Below the pieces are notes generated by a model. It made no database searches and was not told the origin of the DNA. It saw only the letters and a program-made list of their open reading frames with translations. Position numbers and translations under genes: made by a program. 64,000 nt of DNA from Pararhizobium antarcticum (GTDB lineage Bacteria > Pseudomonadota > Alphaproteobacteria > Rhizobiales > Rhizobiaceae), in NCBI RefSeq assembly GCF_001885585.1, contig NZ_LSRP01000002.1, positions 1 to 64,000 of the forward strand, in the 5' to 3' direction. Positions 16,260 to 25,033 of the stretch are shown piece after piece. Position 1 is the stretch's first letter, and each line of letters opens with the position of its first letter.

Positions 16260-17045
16260 ATGAAGCGCGCTTTCCTGACGCTCGCTGGCGGCTGCGCCGG
16301 TATTGCGCTGACGATTGCGCTGTTGTCGGCCGGTTCGGCGGTGATCAAGGGGCGGGACAGCGCCGACAGCGCCGATTTCGTTCTGGAAACGCCTGAGATC
16401 ACGGATCTCGATGGCGCGTCGGAGATCGACGCCAACGAGGATGCCGGCATTGCACCCTTTGACGAGGCGGCGCCTGCGGTGCGCAGCATCGCGCCGCTGG
16501 AATTCGGCTTGCCGGAGGCGGTGACATCTGCGCCGCTGGAGCGGATCGAGCCGCGCACGCCGCTGTCCGCGCCTGAAGTGAAGGTTGTGAAGCCCGTAAC
16601 GACGGTCCTGCGCCAGCCGGTTGCCGTCGCCGCCGGGCTGATCCGTTTTGGCGACCGCCTGCTGCAGCTTCAGGGGCTTCTCCCGCAGGATGCCGCACGG
16701 ATCTGCGACCACGGCGGCACGTCGTGGCCCTGCGGCATGGTTGCGCGCACGGCGTTTCGCAATTTTCTGCGGGCTCGCGCCCTCGTCTGCACCATGCCGG
16801 AGGGCGGCTGGACGGGCACCGCGACGGCCACCTGCACCGTCGCCGGCCTCGACCCGGCACTCTGGCTTGTCGACAATGGCTGGGCGAGCCTGCCGGACGG
16901 ATCGCCGCTGGCGGAAAAAGCCCTTGCCGCGGCCAGAGCCGGTCGCGGATTTTCCGGCCCCGATCCGCGCGACACACGCCCCGTCATCCCGGAAGAGGAC
17001 GGTGTCGATCCGATATTCGGTGAAAACGCCCTGCCCGTGGAGTGA
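16260..17045 (+). CDS. Thermonuclease-fold envelope protein, probably non-catalytic
   Basis: This 261-residue protein begins with a membrane anchor (FLTLAGGCAGIALTIALLSA) and a Pro/Ala/Glu-rich linker to about residue 120, then an SNase-like domain (LIRFGDRLLQLQGLLPQDAARICD to LWLVDNGWA). Active nucleases have an Asp-rich loop, a GIDAPE-type motif and a conserved Arg in the YGR segment; here these are replaced (GLLPQD, GWTGTATATC). Four cysteines could make disulfides. It is probably anchored in the periplasm with a binding or structural role. It follows the S24 regulator by 69 bases. Confidence 0.65.
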   Translation: MKRAFLTLAGGCAGIALTIALLSAGSAVIKGRDSADSADFVLETPEITDLDGASEIDANEDAGIAPFDEAAPAVRSIAPLEFGLPEAVTSAPLERIEPRTPLSAPEVKVVKPVTTVLRQPVAVAAGLIRFGDRLLQLQGLLPQDAARICDHGGTSWPCGMVARTAFRNFLRARALVCTMPEGGWTGTATATCTVAGLDPALWLVDNGWASLPDGSPLAEKALAAARAGRGFSGPDPRDTRPVIPEEDGVDPIFGENALPVE

Positions 17046-17169
17046 GCGGCACAGCAATCCGGCTGAAGCAGGACCGGTTCCCGCAAGCCTGCACCAGCCA
17101 TGTCGCGAAACGACGCGCATCCCCACTGCGATTCAGGGCAGGATCGCCTTTGGAGTATGGGAGGCTGTC

Positions 17170-18108
17170 TTGCAGAATCGCACCGCACTGGGGATTGCCT
17201 ATCTCTGCCTCGGCATCCTGATCTTTTCCGTGCAGGACGCCATCATCAAGGCGGTTTCGGGCAGCTATCCGCTGACCCAGGTCGTCGCCACCCGCGGTGT
17301 CGTCGCCATCCCTCTTCTGCTGGCGCTGGTCCATGTCGACACCGGCCTGGGCTCGATCTTCGCCCGCAATGTCTGGCCGCTGGCCGGGCGGGCGCTTCTA
17401 CTTCTGGTCGCCTATACCAGCTATTACATGGCTTTTCCGGCGCTGCCTCTGGCCGACGCCGTGGCGCTTTATTTCACCGTGCCGCTGTTCATGCTGGTGC
17501 TGGCCGCTCCTTTTCTCGGGGAGACGATCGGCTGGCGGCGGATCACCGCCGTCGGCATCGGCTTCGTCGGCGTCATGGTCATGCTGCGGCCGGGCGCCGG
17601 GCTGTTCGAGCCGGCGGCTCTGCTCTCGCTGTTTTCGGCGGCGACCTATGCGCTCGCCATGCTGATGGCCCGCAGGATGGGCAACGACGTCTCGGCCTCG
17701 GTCATGTCCTTCTACCAGAACGGCGTCTATCTCATCGGCGCGCTGGTCATGGCCGGCTTCTTCCACGCCACCGGCATCCATGAGGCCAGCCACAAGTCGA
17801 TCGAATTCCTGGTCCGCCCTTGGGTCTGGCCCAACACGCACGATTTCCTGCTGATCGCCGCCTGCGGCGTCATAGCGGCTGTCGCCATGACGCTGCTCAC
17901 CAATGCCTACCGCATCGCCAAAGCCAGCGTCGTCGCCTCCTTCGAATACACAGGCATGCTCTGGGCGCCGCTCTGGGGTTTTTTGTTTTTTGGCGAGATC
18001 CCGCATCTGACAACGATTGCCGGGGCCGGGCTGATCATTGCGTCGGGGTTGTTTGCGCTGTCATCGCCGGCTGCAAGGGAGGACAAAGGGGCGGATGGGG
18101 AGAGTTAG
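17170..18108 (+). CDS. EamA/DMT family transporter
   Basis: This 312-residue protein has ten predicted membrane helices in two EamA repeats (GIAYLCLGILIFSVQDAIIK; VVASFEYTGMLWAPLWGF). The substrate is unknown. The frame is open far upstream, but the best start is TTG 17170 because GGAGG lies 5 bases before it and translation then begins right at the first helix (MQNRTALG). It is related to the transporter at 13186 but transcribed in the opposite direction. Confidence 0.88.
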   Translation: MQNRTALGIAYLCLGILIFSVQDAIIKAVSGSYPLTQVVATRGVVAIPLLLALVHVDTGLGSIFARNVWPLAGRALLLLVAYTSYYMAFPALPLADAVALYFTVPLFMLVLAAPFLGETIGWRRITAVGIGFVGVMVMLRPGAGLFEPAALLSLFSAATYALAMLMARRMGNDVSASVMSFYQNGVYLIGALVMAGFFHATGIHEASHKSIEFLVRPWVWPNTHDFLLIAACGVIAAVAMTLLTNAYRIAKASVVASFEYTGMLWAPLWGFLFFGEIPHLTTIAGAGLIIASGLFALSSPAAREDKGADGES

Positions 18109-18200
18109 GGTCGCGGCCGTGCTCATTTCTTGCAGCGATGGGCATGTGGGCGCTTTGTCCGGTACTCAGAACCGATTGCTTGGCCTCAATCGTCCCATAG

Positions 18201-18347
18201 CCTCCGTCATTCCTGTGCTTGTCACAGGAATCCAGCCACCGCGTGTCCACGCGGTGAGGGGCTTTTATGTTCGCGGAGAGGAAGACGTCTTTCGCGCCGC
18301 AGACGCGGCGCACTGGATTCCTGTGACAAGCACAGGAATGACGGAGG
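18201..18347. repeat. Palindromic intergenic element, copy 1
   Basis: This 147-base element is bounded by a perfect 35-bp inverted repeat (18201-18235 and 18313-18347). Inside are two smaller palindromes, ACCGCG-TGTCC-ACGCGGT-like near 18238-18256 and GCGCCGC-AGAC-GCGGCGC near 18294-18311. It has no coding capacity and would fold into a long multi-hairpin RNA or cruciform. It resembles the repeated mosaic elements of Rhizobiaceae. The rest of the gap 18109-18435 shows nothing else. Confidence 0.85.
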
Positions 18348-18435
18348 AGAGGGTGTGCCCCGACCGATAGATTCGAGTGTGAGGCACCTGCGAGAAGCGT
18401 GCGCAGTGTGTGCCGCGCCGTACGCCCGCGCGCCG

Positions 18436-18726
18436 TCATAACCCATGCAGATAATGCGCGATATCGTCCCAGTCCGGGTTCATCGCCTCGATCAGATTGA
18501 GCTTCCACTGGCGCGGCCATTTCTTGATGGTCTTCTCGCGCGTGATCGCCGTCGTCACCAGATCATATTCCTCGAACCACACCAGCGTCTTGACGCCATA
18601 ACGGCTGGTAAAGCCCGGCGTCAATTCGTTCTGATGTTCGAACAGTCGGCCCGGCAGATCGCTGGTCACGCCCGTATAAAGCGTGCCGTTGCGCTTCGAG
18701 GCGAGAATGTAGACATAGCCTTTCAT
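18436..18726 (-). CDS. GIY-YIG nuclease family protein
   Basis: This 96-residue protein is a single GIY-YIG domain: the YVYILASKRNGTLYTGVTSDL start holds the two signature strands, followed by RLFEHQNE and a YDLVTTAITREKTIKKWPRQWKLNLIEAMNPDW segment with the conserved Arg and Glu. Small stand-alone members are common in alphaproteobacteria and their role is unclear. Start MKGYVYIL gives family length; upstream in-frame codons look non-coding. The gene lies between two copies of the same palindromic repeat. Confidence 0.9.
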   Translation of the reverse strand: MKGYVYILASKRNGTLYTGVTSDLPGRLFEHQNELTPGFTSRYGVKTLVWFEEYDLVTTAITREKTIKKWPRQWKLNLIEAMNPDWDDIAHYLHGL

Positions 18727-18862
18727 GGTGGAAAGGTGCGGGATAGCAGGGCGGCTGGCAAGAGGGGGCTGGCTTGGGTGGAGGCTTGCGACGGGGCTGG
18801 TTGACAAATCGCCTGCGCCTCTCTCACCAGAGTTTGTTTTTAGCCTTCGCTGTCACATCCAC

Positions 18863-19005
18863 CCGTCATGCCTGCGCCTGTCACGGGCATCCAGCCACCG
18901 CGCGTCTGCGCGGTGAGGGGGCTTTTTTGTTCGTGGAGAGGACGACGTCTTTCGCGCCGTAGACGCGGCGCTCTGGATTCCTGTGACGAGCACCGGAATG
19001 ACGGC
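18863..19005. repeat. Palindromic intergenic element, copy 2
   Basis: This diverged copy of the element at 18201 has the same order of parts: an outer inverted repeat (CCGTCATGCCTG at the left, CACCGGAATGACGG at the right, now imperfect), the CCACCGCGCGTCTGCGCGGTGAGGG-like hairpin, a GTCTTTCGCGCCGTAGACG segment and CTGGATTCCTGTGACG. It has the same orientation as copy 1. With the hairpin at 19040 it accounts for the gap 18727-19087. Confidence 0.8.
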
Positions 19006-19039
19006 GGATGGCGCGCAACCCGTCGATCCGGACCAACGG

Positions 19040-19061
19040 AACAGGCCCCGAAGGGCCTGTT
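19040..19061 (-). terminator. Stem-loop downstream of fadJ-like gene
   Basis: A 9-bp stem AACAGGCCC/GGGCCTGTT closes a loop that reads TTCG on the minus strand, a very stable C(UUCG)G tetraloop. It lies 27 bases past the stop of the fadJ-like gene. The following bases are not T-rich on the minus strand, so it could act as an RNA 3'-end stabiliser rather than a full terminator. Confidence 0.55.
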
Positions 19062-19087
19062 TTGTCGTCATACGATATCGAAAATCC

Positions 19088-21298
19088 TCAAGCCGCCTCC
19101 CTTGCCGCATACGGATCAAACCGCCCGTAAAACGTCTCGCCCTTCGCTGCCATATCCTGCAGCAGCGCCGTCGGCTGGAAGTGGTCGCCGTAGCTGGCCG
19201 CCAGCTTTTCGCACAGCGCCACGAACGCCTTGACGCCCATGCCGTCGATATAGCTCAGCGTGCCGCCGGTATAGGGGGCGAAGCCGAAGCCGAGGATGGA
19301 GCCGACGTCGGCTTCGCGCGGGTCGGTGACGATGCCCTCTTCCATGGTGCGGGCGGCTTCGAGCGCAATCGTCGCGAGGAAGCGCTGTTTCAGCACGGTG
19401 ACGTCGAACGCGTCGGCCGGCTTCTGCGGGAAGAGGTCCTTGAGGCCCGGCCAGAGTGACTTCTTGGCGGGCTTGGCCGGATAGTCGTAAAAGCCCTTGC
19501 CGTTCTTGCGGCCGCGGCGGTCGAGATCATCGACCAGCTTGTTGATCAGCGTCATGTGCTGCGGATCGACGGAAGCTTCGCCCAGATCGGCAATCGAGGC
19601 CTTCAGGATCTTCTGGGACAGATCGATCGCCACCTCATCGTTGAGCGACAGCGGTCCGACCGGCATGCCGGCCATCTTGGCGGCATTCTCGATCATCGCC
19701 GCCGGCACGCCTTCGATCAGCATGTCATAGGCTTCGTGGATATAGCGGAAGACGCAGCGGTTGACATAGAAGCCGCGCGTGTCGTTGACGACGATCGGCG
19801 TCTTCTTGATGGCCGCGACGAAATCGAGCGCTGTGGCCAGTGCCGCATCGCCGGTTTCCTTGCCCATGATGACTTCGGTCAGCATCATCTTCTCGACCGG
19901 CGAGAAGAAGTGAATGCCGATGAACTGCGCCGGGCGCTTGGAGTTTTTCGCAAGACCGGTGATCGGCAGGGTTGAGGTGTTGGAGGCAAAGATTGCGTCG
20001 TCGGCCAGGACGGCCTCGACCTTTTCGATGACGTCCTTCTTGACCTGGCGATCCTCGAACACGGCCTCGACGACCAGCTTGACGTCCGAGAGGTCATTGT
20101 AGTCGGCAGACGGGGTGATCAGCGCGAGCAGGGCCTCGCCCTGTTCCGGCGTCATGCGTCCCTTGCCGACACTGTCCTTTACCAGACCCTCGGAATGCGC
20201 CTTGCCCTTGGTGGCGGCGTCCATGTCGCGATCAACAAGAGTGACGGGAATGCCGGCGGCGGCCGTCACATAGGCGATCGAGGCACCCATGAAGCCAGCG
20301 CCGACGACGCCGATCTTTGCGAATTTCGACTTCGCAATGCCGGCCGGGCGGCGGGCGCCCTTGCCGAGCTCCTGCATCGAGACGAACAGCGAGCGGATCA
20401 TCGAGAAGGCCTCGGTGGTCTGCAGGATCTGCGTGAAGTACCGTTGCTCGATCTTCAGGCCGGTGTCGAACGGCACCTGCAGGCCTTCATAGACGCATTT
20501 GACGATGGCAAGCGCGCCCGGATAATTGCCGAAGGTCTCGCGGCGCAGGATGCCGGAAGCGGCTGGCCAGAGCTGGGCTGCTGCCGGTGTCCAGATGCCG
20601 CCGCCGGGCACCTTGAAGCCTTTTTCATCCCAGGGCTGGACGGGTTTAAGGCCGTTTTTCAACATGGTCTTGGCAGCGTCGATCAGCTTGTCCGGGTCTG
20701 CCAGTTCGTGCACGAGGCCCATGGCCTTGGCGCGCTGCGGGGTGAGCGAGGAGCCGGTGGTCATCATCTGCAGGGCGTCCTGCGCGTTCGTCAGGCGCGG
20801 CACGCGCTGCGTGCCGCCGGCGCCCGGGAAGATCCCGACCTTGACTTCCGGCAGCGCGATCTTGACCGACTTGACGTTGGAGGCAACACGGCCGTGGCAG
20901 GCCAGCGACAACTCAAACGCGCCGCCCATGCAGGTGCCGTTGATCGCCGAGACCCACGGCTTGCCGCAGGTTTCGAGCTTGCGGAAGATGCCGTTCATCT
21001 GGCCGCACAGCGCAAACAGCTTTTCGGTGGCCGTATCGGGGTTCTTCTTTTTCTCTTCCGCCTGGAAGGTGAACATGCCCTTGATCATCGACAGGTCTGC
21101 GCCGCCGGAAAAGGTCGATTTGCCGGAGGTGAAGACGACGCCCTTGATCGCGGCATCGGCAACGACGGCGTCGATGATCGCGTTCAGTTCTTCAAGCACA
21201 TGCGCCGTGAACACGTTCATCGACTTGTCGGGCATGTCCCAGGTGACAAGCGCCAGGCCGTCGGTGTCGGTGTCGATGGTGAAATTGGTGTAGGTCAT
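19088..21298 (-). CDS. Bifunctional enoyl-CoA hydratase / 3-hydroxyacyl-CoA dehydrogenase (FadJ/FadB-like)
   Basis: This 736-residue enzyme performs the hydration and NAD-dependent oxidation steps of fatty acid beta-oxidation. Residues 1-190 are a crotonase domain (SGKSTFSGGADLSMIKG; NGTCMGGAFELSLACHGRV; LPEVKVGIFPGAGGTQR with the catalytic Glu). From about 330 comes the dehydrogenase NAD fold (KIGVVGAGFMGASIAYVTAAAG), then HFFSPVEKMMLTEVI with the catalytic His and two C-terminal helical domains. It is last in the minus-strand set acyl-CoA dehydrogenase-thiolase-this gene, the order expected of an operon. Confidence 0.92.
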   Translation of the reverse strand: MTYTNFTIDTDTDGLALVTWDMPDKSMNVFTAHVLEELNAIIDAVVADAAIKGVVFTSGKSTFSGGADLSMIKGMFTFQAEEKKKNPDTATEKLFALCGQMNGIFRKLETCGKPWVSAINGTCMGGAFELSLACHGRVASNVKSVKIALPEVKVGIFPGAGGTQRVPRLTNAQDALQMMTTGSSLTPQRAKAMGLVHELADPDKLIDAAKTMLKNGLKPVQPWDEKGFKVPGGGIWTPAAAQLWPAASGILRRETFGNYPGALAIVKCVYEGLQVPFDTGLKIEQRYFTQILQTTEAFSMIRSLFVSMQELGKGARRPAGIAKSKFAKIGVVGAGFMGASIAYVTAAAGIPVTLVDRDMDAATKGKAHSEGLVKDSVGKGRMTPEQGEALLALITPSADYNDLSDVKLVVEAVFEDRQVKKDVIEKVEAVLADDAIFASNTSTLPITGLAKNSKRPAQFIGIHFFSPVEKMMLTEVIMGKETGDAALATALDFVAAIKKTPIVVNDTRGFYVNRCVFRYIHEAYDMLIEGVPAAMIENAAKMAGMPVGPLSLNDEVAIDLSQKILKASIADLGEASVDPQHMTLINKLVDDLDRRGRKNGKGFYDYPAKPAKKSLWPGLKDLFPQKPADAFDVTVLKQRFLATIALEAARTMEEGIVTDPREADVGSILGFGFAPYTGGTLSYIDGMGVKAFVALCEKLAASYGDHFQPTALLQDMAAKGETFYGRFDPYAAREAA

Positions 21299-21348
21299 GA
21301 TGGGGTCTCTCCCTGAAATTCGTTCCGACTATTCGCGTGTCCCGCTCT

Positions 21349-21426
21349 CCGTCCTCCTCTGGCCTGATCCGAGGATCCATGCCGCGGTGCCTTGGATGGT
21401 CGGGTCAAGCCCGACCATGACGGAGG
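21349..21426. repeat. Palindromic intergenic repeat between fadJ-like gene and thiolase
   Basis: The element is bounded by CCGTCCTCC and GACGGAGG-type ends and holds the hairpin ATGGTCGGG-TCAAG-CCCGACCAT (21396-21418, 9-bp arms). It differs in sequence from the 18.2 kb element but has the same design. It lies inside the presumed beta-oxidation operon, so it would be transcribed. Confidence 0.6.
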
Positions 21427-21435
21427 ATCAAAGGA

Positions 21436-22644
21436 CTACACGCGCTCGATGATCGTGGCCGTACCCATGCCGGCGCCGATGCAGAGCGTCACCAGTGCGG
21501 TATTGAGATCGCGGCGTTCCAGTTCGTCGAGCACGGTGCCGAGGATCATCGCGCCGGTGGCACCGAGCGGATGGCCCATGGCAATCGCGCCGCCCGCGAC
21601 ATTCATGGTGTCGTGGGAGATATCAAAGGCCTGCATGTAGCGCAGCACGACGGCCGCGAAGGCCTCGTTGAGTTCGAACAGGTCGATATCGGCAATCGTC
21701 ATGCCGGAACGCTTCAGGAGTTTTTCGGTGACGTCGACCGGGCCTGTCAGCATCAGCGCCGGGTCCGAGCCGATATTGGCAAAATGCCGGATGCGGGCGC
21801 GCGGTTTCAGGCCCATTGTCTCGCCGCCGGCCTTCGAGCCGACCAGCACGGCCGCCGAACCATCGACGATGCCGGACGAGTTGCCGGCATGGTGGACATA
21901 GGTGATCTTCTCGATTTCCGGATGCGCCTGGATGCCGACGGCCTCGAAGCCGCCCATCTCGCCGGGCATCTGGAAGGATGGGTTGAGCGCGGCGAGCGAC
22001 TGCATCGTCGTCGTCGGGCGCATGTGTTCGTCTTTGGCGAGAATGACGATGCCGTTCTGGTCCTTGACCGGAATGACCGACCTGTCGAACCAGCCATTGT
22101 CCCAGGAATGGCCGGCACGCTTCTGGCTCTCGACGGCATAGGCATCGACGTCATCGCGGGAGAAGCCGTATTTCGTGGCGATCAGGTCGGCCGAAACGCC
22201 CTGCGGCATGAAATAGCCGGGGAAGTTGACCGACGGATCCATGTACCAGGCGCCACCGGACATGCCCATGCCGACGCGCGACATGGATTCGACGCCGCCG
22301 GCGATGACGATGTCGTCGGCACCCTGCGCGATCTTGCCGGCCGCAAAATTGACGGCATCGAGACCGGAGGCGCAGAAGCGCGAGATCTGCATGCCGGGTG
22401 CACGATTGGAATAGCCGGCCTCGAAGGCGGCGGCCTTGGGGATGACGGCGCCGGCTTCCATGACCGGATCGACGCAGCCCATGATGATGTCGTCGACCAG
22501 AGATGTGTCGAGCCCGTTGCGGTCGCGGAGCGCTTCGAGCACCTTGGCGGCCAGCCGCGGTGTCGGCACTTCATGCAGCGCGCCATCCTTCTTGCCGCGG
22601 CCGCGCGGTGTGCGCACATGGTCGTAAATGAAAACGTCGGTCAT
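21436..22644 (-). CDS. Acetyl-CoA C-acyltransferase (thiolase)
   Basis: This 402-residue thiolase cleaves 3-ketoacyl-CoA with CoA, the last beta-oxidation step. The acyl-accepting Cys is in ISRFCASGLDAV (about residue 90), the His in NVAGGAIAMGHPLGATGA, and the second Cys in CIGAGMGTATIIE at the end. The start at MTDVFIYDHVRTPRG matches the family; an upstream extension from 22695 is rejected. It stands between the acyl-CoA dehydrogenase and the FadJ-like enzyme on the same strand, separated from each by palindromic repeats. Substrate chain length cannot be read from sequence. Confidence 0.92.
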   Translation of the reverse strand: MTDVFIYDHVRTPRGRGKKDGALHEVPTPRLAAKVLEALRDRNGLDTSLVDDIIMGCVDPVMEAGAVIPKAAAFEAGYSNRAPGMQISRFCASGLDAVNFAAGKIAQGADDIVIAGGVESMSRVGMGMSGGAWYMDPSVNFPGYFMPQGVSADLIATKYGFSRDDVDAYAVESQKRAGHSWDNGWFDRSVIPVKDQNGIVILAKDEHMRPTTTMQSLAALNPSFQMPGEMGGFEAVGIQAHPEIEKITYVHHAGNSSGIVDGSAAVLVGSKAGGETMGLKPRARIRHFANIGSDPALMLTGPVDVTEKLLKRSGMTIADIDLFELNEAFAAVVLRYMQAFDISHDTMNVAGGAIAMGHPLGATGAMILGTVLDELERRDLNTALVTLCIGAGMGTATIIERV

Positions 22645-22708
22645 TGTGATTTCTCCCTGTGCAGCGATCATCAGACCGCGCGTCGTCTGTGTCAAATCCG
22701 GCGGGCTT

Positions 22709-22836
22709 CTTCTCCTCCCCAGCGGGGAGAAGGTGGCCCGTAGGGCCGGATGAGGGGGAGCCGCGAACGCAGCATGCGCTGAAAGACCCCCTCATCGCCT
22801 CGCGATGCTCGGCATTTCTCCCCGCTGGGGAGAAGC
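22709..22836. repeat. Palindromic intergenic repeat between thiolase and acyl-CoA dehydrogenase
   Basis: The ends carry matching hairpins, TTCTCCTCCCCAGCGGGGAG at the left and TTCTCCCCGCTGGGGAGAAG at the right, which also pair with each other. The centre holds GATGAGGGGG and CCCCCTCATC, again complementary (22749-22758 and 22787-22796). This is a widespread style of rhizobial intergenic repeat. Confidence 0.7.
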
Positions 22837-22847
22837 GGCAAGCTCAA

Positions 22848-24644
22848 TCAGAACGCCGCAGCGTCCAGCGCCATTGTCGTGTCGGCGCCGGCCTCGATGC
22901 GGGTGCGGCGCAGAACCGTTTCCGGCATGATGCGCTCCATGAAGAATTGTGCCGTGATCAGCTTGTTCTTCAGGTAGTCGGCGCGGGCCGTGTCACCTTC
23001 CGCCAGCTTTTCCTCTGCCGTCTTGGCGATCTTGGCCCACATGTAGCCGAGAACGACGAGGCCGAAGAGATGCATGTAGTCGGTCGAGCCGGCACCGGCA
23101 TTGTCGGGCTTGGCCATGGCATTGCCCATGAACCACATGGTGGACGCCTGCAGGTCGTTCAAGCCCTTCTTGAGGCCCTTGGTGTAGACGACCAGCTTCT
23201 CGTTGGAGCGGTTCTCCTCACAGAAATCGCCGATTTCCTTGAACAGCGCGGTGATCGCCCGGCCGCCGTTCTGGGCCAGCTTGCGGCCGACCAGATCGAG
23301 CGCCTGCACGCCGTTGGCACCTTCGTAGATCATCGCGATGCGGGCATCGCGGACATACTGGCTCATGCCCCATTCTTCGATATAGCCATGCCCGCCATAC
23401 ATCTGCTGGGCCATGACGGCGTGGTCGAAACCCTTGTCGGTGAGCACGCCCTTGAGGATCGGCGTCATCAGGCCGAGAATATCGTCGGCGGTCTGGCGAT
23501 CAGCCTCGTTGTCGCTGCGGTGCGCAATGTCGGACTTCAGCGCGGTCCACAGGGTGAACGCCCGGCCGGCCTCGTTGAAGGCCCGGATGGTCATCAGCGT
23601 GCGGCGCACGTCCGGGTGCACGATGATCGGGTCGGCCTTCTTGTCGGGTGCCTTGGCACCGGACAGCGAACGGCCCTGGATGCGGTCGCGGGCATAGTTG
23701 GCAGCGTTCTGATAGGCCACTTCCGAAATCGACAGGCCCTGCAGGCCGACGCCGAGGCGGGCCTCGTTCATCATCACGAACATGGCGTTGAGGCCCTTGT
23801 TCTCTGTGCCGATGAGATAGCCGGTTGCCTCGTCATAATTCATGACGCAGGTCGAATTGCCGTGAATGCCCATCTTGTGTTCGATCGCACCACAGGACAC
23901 CGGGTTGCGCGCGCCGACCGAGCCATCGGCTTCGACATGGAACTTCGGCACGATGAACAGCGAGATGCCCTTGGTGCCATCAGGCGCGCCCTCGATGCGA
24001 GCGATGACAAGATGGATGATGTTGTCCGCCATGTCGTGTTCGCCGGCGGAGATGAAGATCTTCTGGCCCGACAGCTTGTAGGAACCATCGCCCTGCGGCA
24101 CGGCCTTTGTGCGCAGGAGACCGAGGTCGGTGCCGCAATGCGGTTCCGTCAGGTTCATCGTGCCGGTCCATTCGCCGGACACCATCTTCGGAAGGTAGGT
24201 TGCCTTCTGCGCGTCCGTGGCATGCACGAGGATCGCGGCAATCGCGCCCTGGGTGAGGCCCGGATACATGGTCAGGGCCATGTTGGCGGACGACATATAT
24301 TCGCCGATGGCGGTGTGCAGCGTGTAGGGCAGGCCCTGGCCGCCGAATTCTTCCGGAACCGACAGGCCGAGCCAGCCGCCTTCGCGATACTGGTCGAAAG
24401 CCTGTTTGTAGCCTTTCGGTGTCGTGACGGTCGCGTCGTCGTTGCGCTTGCAGCCTTCCTGATCGCCGGACAGGTTGACCGGGAACAGAACTTCTTCCGC
24501 AAGTTTTGCAGCTTCGCCAACGATCGCCTCGATCATGTCGGGCGTCGCATCGACAAAGCCGGGCAGGTTGTTGTAGCGCTCGATGCCGAGCACGTCGTTC
24601 AGGATGAAAAGCGTATCGTCTACTGGAGCCTTGTAGATTGGCAT
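22848..24644 (-). CDS. Acyl-CoA dehydrogenase, long (about 600-residue) type
   Basis: This 598-residue flavoenzyme introduces the first double bond into acyl-CoA. It shows [17 protein letters not shown] and FISAGEHD of the FAD/substrate-binding core, [32 protein letters not shown] with the probable catalytic Glu, and the extra C-terminal helical domain of the long class. The start is [14 protein letters not shown]. It is the first gene of the minus-strand beta-oxidation set; a strong inverted repeat lies 62-93 bases upstream of its start codon. Confidence 0.93.
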   Translation of the reverse strand: MPIYKAPVDDTLFILNDVLGIERYNNLPGFVDATPDMIEAIVGEAAKLAEEVLFPVNLSGDQEGCKRNDDATVTTPKGYKQAFDQYREGGWLGLSVPEEFGGQGLPYTLHTAIGEYMSSANMALTMYPGLTQGAIAAILVHATDAQKATYLPKMVSGEWTGTMNLTEPHCGTDLGLLRTKAVPQGDGSYKLSGQKIFISAGEHDMADNIIHLVIARIEGAPDGTKGISLFIVPKFHVEADGSVGARNPVSCGAIEHKMGIHGNSTCVMNYDEATGYLIGTENKGLNAMFVMMNEARLGVGLQGLSISEVAYQNAANYARDRIQGRSLSGAKAPDKKADPIIVHPDVRRTLMTIRAFNEAGRAFTLWTALKSDIAHRSDNEADRQTADDILGLMTPILKGVLTDKGFDHAVMAQQMYGGHGYIEEWGMSQYVRDARIAMIYEGANGVQALDLVGRKLAQNGGRAITALFKEIGDFCEENRSNEKLVVYTKGLKKGLNDLQASTMWFMGNAMAKPDNAGAGSTDYMHLFGLVVLGYMWAKIAKTAEEKLAEGDTARADYLKNKLITAQFFMERIMPETVLRRTRIEAGADTTMALDAAAF

Positions 24645-24705
24645 GTCTCGTGTCCTCGCCTGCAAATCGTATCTGGATTCACCACGTCATTCCCGCCATC
24701 CTACA

Positions 24706-24737
24706 AAACTTTGACGTTTGCGTAAACGTCAAAGTTT
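24706..24737 (-). promoter_or_regulatory. Inverted-repeat operator upstream of the acyl-CoA dehydrogenase
   Basis: AAACTTTGACGTTT (24706-24719) and AAACGTCAAAGTTT (24724-24737) are perfect 14-base arms around GCGT. A further half site AAACTTTG lies at 24748-24755. The size and symmetry fit a TetR- or MerR-family regulator of fatty or branched-chain acid degradation. No regulator gene adjoins it in this window. Confidence 0.7.
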
Positions 24738-24845
24738 GCATACGGACAAACTTTGCTGCCTGACAGTCCGTTTGCCCAAAAAGAACGCATGAAATCCTCC
24801 CGGACTACAGCATGCGCGCAAATCGTTAAAAAATTTTCAGTCAGG

Positions 24846-24860
24846 TTAACGGCTTGTTTA
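24846..24860 (+). promoter_or_regulatory. CtrA-like box upstream of podJ
   Basis: TTAA-CGGCTTG-TTTA matches seven of eight positions of TTAA-N7-TTAA and lies about 175 bases before the podJ ATG. Cell-cycle control of podJ is known in Caulobacter; the binding here is inferred. The gap 24645-25033 otherwise shows the inverted repeat above and AT-rich DNA around 24826-24840. Confidence 0.3.
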
Positions 24861-25033
24861 CCACGTTTCGTGAAAGGTGGGCGTCGAGATGGTCAAAGCA
24901 GCAACCCGTCCTGTCTTCGCGTTTTTTGCAGCTTTGTCCCAGTCGGTAGCGGAAGCGACGTATAGGGGCCCGGATTTCCCGTCCTATATGCCTTTGCCAC
25001 CGATCCAGGCCGTTAAACGAGGCGAAGAATACA

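Noticed and set aside
18201-18347. Insertion sequence with terminal inverted repeats
   Set aside because: The element is only 147 bases with no transposase; it is better described as a palindromic or MITE-like repeat.
18201-19005. Possible CRISPR array from the repeated hairpin sequences
   Set aside because: There are only two copies, about 660 bases apart, each about 145 bases long with internal palindromes, and no cas genes.
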